Shown: piece by piece, positions 57,661 through 64,000 of the stretch | Layout: every line of letters starts with the position of its first letter | Numbering within the stretch: position 1 is the first letter of the stretch | Assembly (NCBI RefSeq): GCF_027497175.1 | Contig: NZ_CP114901.1 | Coordinates: 4,650,001-4,714,000 of the forward strand | Direction: 5' to 3' | DNA from: Verrucosispora sp. WMMD573 | GTDB taxonomy: Bacteria > Actinomycetota > Actinomycetes > Mycobacteriales > Micromonosporaceae | DNA length: 64,000 bases | Notes under the pieces: generated by a model | What the model saw: only the letters and a program-made list of their open reading frames with translations | Told to the model about the DNA's origin: nothing | Databases searched by the model: none | Made by a program: the position numbers and the translations under genes

Positions 57661-57717
57661 TTACATTGCAGTTGCATCGTAAACCAGCTACGGTCGGATG
57701 CAATGCACTCGCATTGC
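57661..57717 (+). promoter_or_regulatory. Promoter with two palindromic operators for rph-like/TetR operon
   Basis: TTGCAG (57666-57671) and TACGGT (57689-57694) are 17 nt apart. A 22-bp imperfect palindrome TTAC..TGCA..TGCA..GTAA spans 57661-57682 over the -35, and GCAATGC-ACTC-GCATTGC (57700-57717) sits at the expected transcript start. These fit a TetR repressor encoded at the end of the same operon. Confidence 0.7.
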
Positions 57718-57738
57718 TAAAGAGGGGTGTACCGACCC

Positions 57739-60165
57739 ATGCTGACCATCCCGCTGTCCGACATCACCGCCGACATGATCGACCTCGTCGGCGGCAAGGC
57801 GGCCGGCCTGGGGGAGCTCATCCGCCACGGAGAACGCGTACCGCCAGGCTTCTGCATCACCACCCGGAACCACGGACGACCCGCCCCCACAGCGGACATC
57901 CTCGCCGCCCACCAGCGCCTCGGCCCAGGCCCCGTCGCCGTACGGTCCAGCGCCACCGCCGAAGACCTGCCCGACGCCAGCTTCGCCGGGCAACAGGACA
58001 CCTACCTCGACGTAACCGGCCCCGCTGACCTCCTCGCCGCCGTTGACGCCTGCCGGGCCTCCCTCTACAGCCCCCGCGCGACCGCCTACCGCGACGCCCA
58101 CCACATCGACCACGACACCGTACGGATGGCCGTCGTCGTCCAGCAGATGATCAACCCCACCGTCGCCGGAGTGCTCTTCACCGCCAACCCGCTCACCGGC
58201 TGCCGTACCCAGATGCTCGTCGAAGCCGCCCCCGGCCTCGGCACCACCGTCGTCGACGGCGCCACCGACGTCGACCACTACCTCCTCGACGGACCCGAGC
58301 ACTCCGCCACCGGCTGCCTCACCCCCGCGCAACTCGCCGACCTGCACTCCCTCGGCACTCGCCTCCAGCACCACTTCAACGCCCCGCAGGACGTCGAATG
58401 GGCCATGGACCACGACGGCACCCTCTGGGTCCTGCAGACCCGGCCGATCACCACCCTGTTCCCGGCACCACCACCGACCGACCGACCACAACCCCGCGTG
58501 TACCTCGAATTCGGCCACGTCCAGGGCATGCTCCAACCCGCCACCCCCATGGGCATGTCCACCCTCAAGACCGTGATCGCCGCGATGCTCGCCACCCTCG
58601 GCGTCCGCGCCGACATCATCGACATCGGCGGACGCCTCTACGGCGACCTGACCGACCTCACCCGCAACCCGGCCACCCGCAAACGGCTGATCAAGCTGAT
58701 GGCCGTCGACTTCGGACCCCGCGCCCAGACGGTCATGCAGCACGTCCTCGCCGACCCACGCTTCGCCCCGCAACCCGACACCACCACACACACCCGGACC
58801 ACCGGCAGCTCCACCGCCCGCACCACCGGCCGCGCCGCCACCGGAATCCTGCGCGCCCTGGCCCGACCCGACGCCGCCCGCGCCCGGCTGCACGACGCGG
58901 TCGACCGGATCCGCCGCACCTCGGTCCCACCCACCGACCTGACCAGCCCCGCCGACCGGCTCCGCTTCGTCCGCGAGCAGAGCGGTGCGGAAAGCGACGA
59001 CGACCAGCTCATCTGGCCCATCGCCGCCGGAATGCTCGCCGCCGTGCTGCCCGAACACCTGCTCAAGGGCATCGCCGAACCCCAGGAGATCCAAACCGTC
59101 CTCGGCGGCATGCCGCACAACGTCACCATCGAGATGAACCTCGCGCTGTGGCGACTCGCCCAACACGCCACCGAACACCGGCAGCTGCTGCTCGACACCC
59201 CCGCACCCGAACTCGCCACCCGCTACCGCCAGGGCACCCTGCCCGACATCGGCCTCGCCCCGTTCCTGCACACCTACGGCCACCGCGGCGTCGCCGAGGT
59301 GGACCTCGGCGTGCCCCGCTGGGACGAGAACCCCACCCCGGTCTTCGCCATGATCGCCAACTATCTGCGCATCACCGACCCCGAGCAGGCCCCCGACCGG
59401 CGGTTCACCCGCGCCGCCGCCACCGCCGAAGCGACCCTCACGGACCTCACCGTCCGCGCCCGACGCCGTCCCGTCCGCGGCCGCATCGCCGTGTTCCTGC
59501 TGCGCCGGGCCCGCTCCCTCGCCGGCCTACGCGAGGCCGGCAAGTTCGCCGGCCTCTACCGGCTGCGAGAGATGCGCAGGCAACTGCTGCTCATCGGCGC
59601 CCACCTGGCCGACGCCGCCCTGCTCGAACACCCCGACGACATCATGTTCCTCACCCTCGACGAGGTCCACGACGCCGTGCACCACCACGCCGACCACCGG
59701 AGCACCGTCACCGCCCGCCGGGCCACCCATCACCGGGAGACGCGCCGCCGAACCGTACCCGTGGCGCTGCTGTCCGACGGCACCGACCTGGAAACCGTCC
59801 TACCGCCCGCGCCCACCCCGGACGGCGCGCTGCGCGGCGTCGGCGCCGCACCCGGCCGCGTCACCGGCCCCGCACGGATCGTCCACGACCCCGCGACCGC
59901 CCGCATCGAACCCGGCGACGTCATCGTCGCGGCCACCACCGACCCCGGCTGGACCCCGCTGTTCCTCACCGCCGGCGCACTGGTCACCGAAACCGGCATG
60001 GCCCACGGCCCCACCGTGGCCCGCGAATACGGCATTCCGGCGGTCATCTGCGTCCGCAACGCCACCCGCGCGATCACCACCGGGCAGATCGTCACGGTCG
60101 ACGGGGCAGCCGGCACCGTCAGCACCGCGGACACACCGGCAGCCGACAACGCGAGCACCCTGTGA
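57739..60165 (+). CDS. Rifampicin phosphotransferase-like PEP-utilising enzyme
   Basis: From ATG 57739 the protein has 808 residues in three parts: an N-terminal ATP-grasp domain (VGGKAAGLGELIRHGERVPPGFCITT; RSSATAEDLPDASFAGQQDTYL; ending VLQTRPITTLF), a long helical middle, and a C-terminal swivel domain with the phospho-histidine His756 in ETGMAHGPTVAREYGIPAVI. Order and length resemble rifampicin phosphotransferase (Rph) rather than PEP synthase, since the C-terminal PEP barrel is missing. It may phosphorylate a drug or small hydroxyl compound. GTG 57727 is a less likely start because it overlaps the ribosome site. Confidence 0.8.
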   Translation: MLTIPLSDITADMIDLVGGKAAGLGELIRHGERVPPGFCITTRNHGRPAPTADILAAHQRLGPGPVAVRSSATAEDLPDASFAGQQDTYLDVTGPADLLAAVDACRASLYSPRATAYRDAHHIDHDTVRMAVVVQQMINPTVAGVLFTANPLTGCRTQMLVEAAPGLGTTVVDGATDVDHYLLDGPEHSATGCLTPAQLADLHSLGTRLQHHFNAPQDVEWAMDHDGTLWVLQTRPITTLFPAPPPTDRPQPRVYLEFGHVQGMLQPATPMGMSTLKTVIAAMLATLGVRADIIDIGGRLYGDLTDLTRNPATRKRLIKLMAVDFGPRAQTVMQHVLADPRFAPQPDTTTHTRTTGSSTARTTGRAATGILRALARPDAARARLHDAVDRIRRTSVPPTDLTSPADRLRFVREQSGAESDDDQLIWPIAAGMLAAVLPEHLLKGIAEPQEIQTVLGGMPHNVTIEMNLALWRLAQHATEHRQLLLDTPAPELATRYRQGTLPDIGLAPFLHTYGHRGVAEVDLGVPRWDENPTPVFAMIANYLRITDPEQAPDRRFTRAAATAEATLTDLTVRARRRPVRGRIAVFLLRRARSLAGLREAGKFAGLYRLREMRRQLLLIGAHLADAALLEHPDDIMFLTLDEVHDAVHHHADHRSTVTARRATHHRETRRRTVPVALLSDGTDLETVLPPAPTPDGALRGVGAAPGRVTGPARIVHDPATARIEPGDVIVAATTDPGWTPLFLTAGALVTETGMAHGPTVAREYGIPAVICVRNATRAITTGQIVTVDGAAGTVSTADTPAADNASTL

Positions 60166-60178
60166 CAGCATCGACACC

Positions 60179-60808
60179 ATGCCCAGGAAGGTGGACCGCC
60201 AGGAGCGACGCACGCTCATCGCCGACGCCCTGATGCGGGTCGCCGCCGAGCAGGGCCTGGAAGCCATCAGCCTGCGTCACGTGGCGGCAGCGGCAGGCGT
60301 CTCCGCCGGCATGGTGCAGCACTACTTCCGCACGAAGGACGAGATGATGTCCTTCGCCATGTCGGTGGTCCGCGACCGCGGCCAGGCCCGGGTAGCCGAC
60401 GCCGTCGCGGCGCTGGGCGACCGGCCGCCCCCACGGACGCTGCTCCGCACGATGATCACCGCACTGCTGCCCCTGGACGGACCATCCCGCGAGGACGGCC
60501 GGGTCACCCTGGCCTTCCTCGCCTACACCGCCGTACGCCCGCAGGCCGCCACCCTTGTCCAGAGGGACCACGCGCAGATGACGGCATTCGTCGCCGGCCT
60601 GCTACCCGTCCCGCACGGCGACGACAGCGCGGCCGGTCTCCTGGCACTGATGGAAGGCCTCGGCATCCACCTGCTCAGCGGATCCCAGACCCCCCAACAG
60701 GCACTGCGCGCCCTGGACCACCACCTCGACCTGATCTTCGACCCGCCCGTCCGGGCAGGGGAGAGGGGCATCGACACCGTCCCGCATGCCACCGCCGCGG
60801 ACCGCTGA
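60179..60808 (+). CDS. TetR-family regulator of rph-like operon
   Basis: The 209-residue protein starts with a TetR helix-turn-helix (ADALMRVAAEQGLEAISLRHVAAAAGVSAGMVQHYFRTKDEMM), then a ligand domain with BetI-like traits. It begins 13 bp after the rph-like gene and its stop overlaps the next start by one base, so it is in the same operon. The palindromes at 57661-57717 are its probable targets, giving autoregulation with derepression by the enzyme's substrate (inference). Confidence 0.88.
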   Translation: MPRKVDRQERRTLIADALMRVAAEQGLEAISLRHVAAAAGVSAGMVQHYFRTKDEMMSFAMSVVRDRGQARVADAVAALGDRPPPRTLLRTMITALLPLDGPSREDGRVTLAFLAYTAVRPQAATLVQRDHAQMTAFVAGLLPVPHGDDSAAGLLALMEGLGIHLLSGSQTPQQALRALDHHLDLIFDPPVRAGERGIDTVPHATAADR

Positions 60809-61401
60809 TGCCCCATCTCGTACCGCCCGTGCTGCCGCCCGGCAGCCTGAACCACCGCCGGCAACCCGAGATCGACACCGTCGAGCTGCGCCTGCGTCCC
60901 TGGCAACCGGACGACCTGCCCGCCGTCCTCGCCGGCTACGCCGACTTCACCATCCAACGGTGGCACTGCCGCACCATGACCGACGACGAGGCCCGCTCCT
61001 GGCTCGCCTCCTGGCCATCACGGTGGCAGGCCGAGAGCGGCGCCAGCTGGGCAATCACCGATCCCAACGGTGGTGTCCTCGGCCAGATCAGCCTGCGCCG
61101 GCTCGACCTCGCCAGCGGCATCGCCGAGGTCTCCTACTGGGTCCTGCCGTACGCCCGCGGCCGGCACGTCGCGAGCCGCGCCCTCACGGCTCTCACCACC
61201 TGGTCGTTCGACACCGGACTGCACCGACTCGAACTCAACCACTCGACGGCCAACCCCGCCTCCTGCGCCGTCGCCCGACGCGCCGGCTACCCGGCCGAGG
61301 GGACCGCCCGCCGCGAAGGTCACCACGCCGACGGCTGGCACGACACCCACCGCCACGCCCGCCTGCGCACCGACCCGCCCGCCACGCACCGCCCAGGGTG
61401 A
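60808..61401 (+). CDS. RimJ/RimL-type GNAT N-acetyltransferase
   Basis: The 197-residue protein has a RimJ/RimL-like layout: LRLRPWQPDDLPAVLAGYADFTIQRW, then EVSYWVLPYARGRHVASRALTALTTWSF (acetyl-CoA loop, with ARGRH in place of the common RGxGxA), and LELNHSTANPASCAVARRAGYPAEGTAR. It may acetylate a ribosomal protein or an antibiotic; the latter is conceivable as the third gene of the operon with the Rph-like enzyme and TetR. Its ATG shares one base with the TetR stop. Confidence 0.83.
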   Translation: MPHLVPPVLPPGSLNHRRQPEIDTVELRLRPWQPDDLPAVLAGYADFTIQRWHCRTMTDDEARSWLASWPSRWQAESGASWAITDPNGGVLGQISLRRLDLASGIAEVSYWVLPYARGRHVASRALTALTTWSFDTGLHRLELNHSTANPASCAVARRAGYPAEGTARREGHHADGWHDTHRHARLRTDPPATHRPG

Positions 61402-61562
61402 CCTGCCCCGGACCCACCGCGTCCACGGGCGCCGGCCCGCTCACGACGGCAACGAACTCACCAACGGTGCCGGAATGCACTCCGGCCCGGCGGGTAGACC
61501 CGCCAAGGCCGCCACGGCGCTGAGGTGCCCGGCGGCCAGCCCGACGCAGGAGGGGAGCCGAC

Positions 61563-61730
61563 ATGCAGACCACCTACGACTCGGTGGACGACCTGGCCGC
61601 GGCGTTGCGCCGGGCGGCGTCCGCGCACGACCGCCACGAGAAGGAACTCGGCCACCCCGACCCCGACTGGCCGGACTGGTACGCCCGCCACATGGTGCAC
61701 GAGCGCACCCGCCACGAACAGCACCGCTGA
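61563..61730 (+). CDS. Small 55-residue conserved-looking protein
   Basis: ATG 61563 follows an excellent GGAGGGGAG ribosome site by about 5 nt and encodes 55 residues: MQTTYDSVDDLAAALRRAA, then HEKELGHPDPDWPDWYARHMVHERTRHEQHR. The PDWPDWYA motif with a following helix resembles a short domain often seen in small actinobacterial proteins. The strong ribosome site and charged amphipathic pattern make it a probable real gene, missed by length cut-offs. The function is unknown. Confidence 0.65.
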   Translation: MQTTYDSVDDLAAALRRAASAHDRHEKELGHPDPDWPDWYARHMVHERTRHEQHR

Positions 61731-61763
61731 GCTGTTCGCCGGGTAGTACCTCTCGACCTCCTG

Positions 61764-62654
61764 TCAGGAGAACGTCCGTCGGGCCCAGGTACGGAAGTCG
61801 GTGGTGGGCAGGCCGAGCGCCCGGGGGATCTCCGGACGTGCGGGTGCACCGTTCTCGTTCATCTGCTCGACAGCATTGATCATGGCTGGCAGCATGCCGT
61901 GTTCGACCGCCTCCTGCGGGGTGCGGACCGGAGCGGTGATGGTCCGACCGGTGACCTCGCTGAGGATCGCGGCGACCTCGGTCATCGTGAGTAGGTCACC
62001 GGCGAGTTCCACATCCATGCCGTCGAGCCTGCCCGGGTCGGTGAAGGCGGTCGCTGCGGTCTCGCCGATGTCGTCGACCGCGATCCAGGCGATTCGGGTG
62101 TCCTTGGCGAAGCCCGTGACGATGGTGCCGTCGGACCAGTCGCCGAACAGGTAGGACCAGCCGAGCAGGTTTTCCATGAAGGTCGCCGGCTTGAGCACGG
62201 TCCAGTGCGCGAAACCGCCGGTGCGGACGAGTTCGTCGATGTCTGCCTTGCTCTCCCAGTAGTGCCGGTCCCAGCGTCCCTCGGCCCAACCGGGCTGGTT
62301 ACGGTGGAAGTCGCCGGCGCCGGAGACGCTGCTGTGCACGAAGTGCGAGACTCCTGCCTTGCGTGCGGCCTCGACGACGTTGCGACTGCGGCGTAGCTCG
62401 GCGTCGCCCCGCAAGTCCGTGACGTCGGGGAACGGGATCGAGAAGACGCCGTCTGCTCCGTCGGCTGCGGCGAGCAGGGAGGCCGGGTCGTCCAGGTCGC
62501 CTCGGACCAGCTCGACGCCCCGGTCCCGCAGGGCCAACGCGGCGTCGGTGCCGGTGTCGCGGACCAGGGCGCGTACCGCGACGCCTCGGTCGAGCAGCGC
62601 CCGGGCGGTGGCCCCGCCCTGCTTGCCGGTAGCGCCGATGACAAGGATGGTCAT
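61764..62654 (-). CDS. NmrA-like NAD(P)-binding oxidoreductase
   Basis: The 296-residue protein begins MTILVIGATGKQGGATARALLDRG with the GxxGxxG dinucleotide motif, followed by VHSSVSGAGD and KADIDELVRTGG, in the NmrA/atypical-SDR family. Members are redox sensors or quinone/azo reductases. ATG 62654 has GAGGAGG about 6 nt upstream. It is divergent from a TetR gene, and a perfect palindrome lies in its leader, so it is very likely repressed by that TetR. Confidence 0.87.
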   Translation of the reverse strand: MTILVIGATGKQGGATARALLDRGVAVRALVRDTGTDAALALRDRGVELVRGDLDDPASLLAAADGADGVFSIPFPDVTDLRGDAELRRSRNVVEAARKAGVSHFVHSSVSGAGDFHRNQPGWAEGRWDRHYWESKADIDELVRTGGFAHWTVLKPATFMENLLGWSYLFGDWSDGTIVTGFAKDTRIAWIAVDDIGETAATAFTDPGRLDGMDVELAGDLLTMTEVAAILSEVTGRTITAPVRTPQEAVEHGMLPAMINAVEQMNENGAPARPEIPRALGLPTTDFRTWARRTFS

Positions 62655-62669
62655 GATTCCTCCTCGAAT

Positions 62670-62724
62670 AAGTGGGGTGTCACCCCACTTCCTGTCGGCT
62701 ACGATGCGGGGGACCACCCCACTT
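62670..62724. promoter_or_regulatory. TetR operators between NmrA-like and TetR genes
   Basis: A perfect palindrome with 10-bp arms AAGTGGGGTG and a one-base centre lies at 62670-62690, and the half-site CACCCCACTT recurs at 62715-62724, before each of the two divergent genes. Confidence 0.8.
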
Positions 62725-62740
62725 CTTCAAACGGCAGACG

Positions 62741-63277
62741 ATGAGAGCTGACGCACAACGCAACCGTGCCCTGATAGTCAAGGCGGCCAGCGAGGCGGTC
62801 GCCCGAGACGGCGCGTACGCGTCGCTGGAGGAGATCGCCCGAGTCGCCGGCGTGGGCTCGGCGACCCTGCATCGACACTTCCCGTCCCGATGGGCGCTGC
62901 TGGAGGCGGTCTTCCACGATCGGATCGAAGCGCTGTGCGCCCGAGCTGGGCAGTTGTTGGCCGAGCCGGACGCCCGCCAGGCACTGATGACCTGGTTGTG
63001 CGAGCTGACGGCGTACAGCACCGCCACCCGGGGCCTGGTCACCTCCCTGCTCAAGGCACCACCGGAGAGTGCGTCCTGCTCCGCGATGCTCGTGGCGGCG
63101 GGCGAGCCGCTGCGGCGCCGGGCCGCCGACGAGGGATCCGTGCGTTCGGACGTCGCGATGGCGGACCTGGTGGCCCTCGCCAACGCGATCGCGCTCGCCG
63201 CGGAGTCGGCCAGCGCGGCCGAGGCGGAGCGGCTGCTTCGACTTGCTCTGGAGGGCATCAGTCCGGCCCGGTGGTGA
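62741..63277 (+). CDS. TetR-family transcriptional regulator
   Basis: From ATG 62741 the protein has 178 residues with a TetR helix-turn-helix (IVKAASEAVARDGAYASLEEIARVAGVGSATLHRHFPSRWALLEAVF). The C-terminal domain resembles the SbtR-like group. The divergent NmrA-like gene and the shared operator palindromes indicate that it represses that gene and itself, probably in response to an electrophile or oxidised compound (inference). The frame is open further upstream through the operator and is not used. Confidence 0.88.
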   Translation: MRADAQRNRALIVKAASEAVARDGAYASLEEIARVAGVGSATLHRHFPSRWALLEAVFHDRIEALCARAGQLLAEPDARQALMTWLCELTAYSTATRGLVTSLLKAPPESASCSAMLVAAGEPLRRRAADEGSVRSDVAMADLVALANAIALAAESASAAEAERLLRLALEGISPARW

Positions 63278-63455
63278 CGTCGTCGACACCCCGGTCGAGC
63301 ACGTCCCACCCGACAGCGCTCCTGCCCGGGATCGTCGTCGCCGGTGACCCCGCCTGTCCCGGCGACAACGCCCTGGCGCCCGATTCGATAATGCACATTA
63401 TGTAAAGCTGAGCGGATGCGCCCCTGCCCTGACCGGGTCGGGGCACGCTCGGCGG
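63278..63455. other. Convergent intergenic region with isolated palindrome
   Basis: No gene is supported. ATAATG-CA-CATTAT at 63388-63401 is a perfect palindrome in an AT-rich patch, unexpected between the 3' ends of two genes. No strong terminator was seen. Confidence 0.45.
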
Positions 63456-64000
63456 TCAGTCGGTGGGACCGAAGTCGACTTCGGCGGTCTGCGTGGTCCC
63501 GGCCTCGCGGCCGGGCGCGCTCTGGAAGCTCCAGTACAGGTTCGTGTGGGCGATGACCTGCACCGGCGGCGGCGCACCGTAGGCGGTCAGGTCTTCGGTG
63601 GTGTGCGCGTCGCCGACCAGCGTCGTGTCGTACCCCCGGACGAGCGCGCCGTGCAAGGTCGAGCGGATGCACCCGTCGGTCTGCGCGCCCGTGACGACCA
63701 GCCGGCCCACGCCACGCTCGGCGAGCACCGCCTCCAGGTCGGTGTCCTCGAACGAGTCGCCGTAGCGCTTGTGCACCAGCGACTCGGTGTCCTGGCGGAC
63801 CAGCTCGGGTGCGTACTGCCAGGCCTCGCTGCCCTGCGGGAGGCCCTCGTCGGAGTGCTGCACCCAGACGACCGGCACGCCCTCGGCGCGGGCCTTGCCC
63901 AACAGAGTGTTGATGTTGGCGATGACGCCGTCGCGGTTGTGGGTGCCCGCCACCACGCCGTTCTGCACGTCGATGACGAGCAGAGCCGTGTTGGGCCGCT
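63456..64000 (-). CDS. Isochorismatase-family cysteine hydrolase, 5' end missing
   Basis: The visible part reads ...NTALLVIDVQNGVVAGTHNRDGV, KRYGDSFEDTDLEAVLAERGVGRLVVTGAQTDGCIRSTLHGALVRGYDTTLVGDAHTTED. The catalytic Asp (LLVIDVQ), Lys (VHKRYGDSF) and Cys (TDGCIRST) of the family are all present. Members hydrolyse isochorismate, nicotinamide or other amides; the substrate cannot be told. The frame is open to the window edge, so the start lies outside and only a few residues are missing before the first strand. Confidence 0.88.
   Translation of the reverse strand, partial: RPNTALLVIDVQNGVVAGTHNRDGVIANINTLLGKARAEGVPVVWVQHSDEGLPQGSEAWQYAPELVRQDTESLVHKRYGDSFEDTDLEAVLAERGVGRLVVTGAQTDGCIRSTLHGALVRGYDTTLVGDAHTTEDLTAYGAPPPVQVIAHTNLYWSFQSAPGREAGTTQTAEVDFGPTD

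Noticed and set aside
57577..57738. Rifamycin-associated element upstream of the Rph-like gene
   Set aside because: The palindromes there (TTAC..GTAA and GCAATGC/GCATTGC) do not resemble the GC-rich GGGGCTTGC-type element, so they are read as TetR operators.

Overview
The window is chromosomal DNA of a very GC-rich actinomycete, most likely Micromonosporaceae (Micromonospora-like). This rests on many GTG starts, many 4-bp GTGA/ATGA gene overlaps, separate lnt and ppm1 genes, RbpA, an HspR-type HAIR operator, and repeated -10-like boxes placed 6-8 nt before start codons (leaderless genes). No rRNA, tRNA, CRISPR or intact insertion sequence was seen.

Layout. 1-6925: an aminomutase pathway for lysine. 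kamA is cut by the left edge and diverges from kdd, an amidohydrolase, kamD, kamE, kal and a MutL/GlmL-type reactivase. 7037-7365: a possible small non-coding transcript. 7441-13167: housekeeping genes (lnt, ppm1, fxsA, rbpA), a PPOX flavoprotein and a zinc/coiled-coil protein. 13222-28886: a glycan locus with intracellular GH95, GH3, GH31 and GH42 enzymes, a LacI and a ROK regulator, and an ABC sugar importer without its own ATPase. The four activities together fit fucosylated xyloglucan oligosaccharides. Regulator-like palindromes lie at the promoters.

28896-34391: LysE exporter, DUF1992 protein, VOC protein, a decayed DUF1062 gene, HNH nuclease, tyrosine recombinase and FkbM methyltransferase; this stretch holds AT-rich and inverted-repeat DNA and looks like an accessory pocket. 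34476-43245: hsp20 under a HAIR element, then a four-gene MacB/FtsX-type ABC operon whose two permeases are separated by a 56-bp tandem repeat that encodes overlapping 19-residue mini-ORFs. 43370-46368: thymidine kinase, UMF1-type MFS protein, GDPD.

46528-49269: a three-gene operon in which two adjacent proteins carry the same Gly/Asn/Gln-rich motif (core VGNQAVG), at the C-terminus of a membrane protein and at the N-terminus of a small helical protein. It resembles bacterial amyloid-signalling motif pairs and is the best candidate here for an undescribed system. 49272-52658: PlsC-like acyltransferase and cydAB. 52700-56719: two divergent MarR regulators with OsmC, an Eis-like acetyltransferase, a coiled-coil protein and a peroxiredoxin. 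56848-61730: SDR, a rifampicin-phosphotransferase-like enzyme with a TetR gene and palindromic operators, GNAT and a 55-residue protein. 61764-64000: NmrA-like oxidoreductase with divergent TetR, and an isochorismatase-family hydrolase cut by the right edge.

All family assignments come from reading translated motifs by eye; no database search was run.
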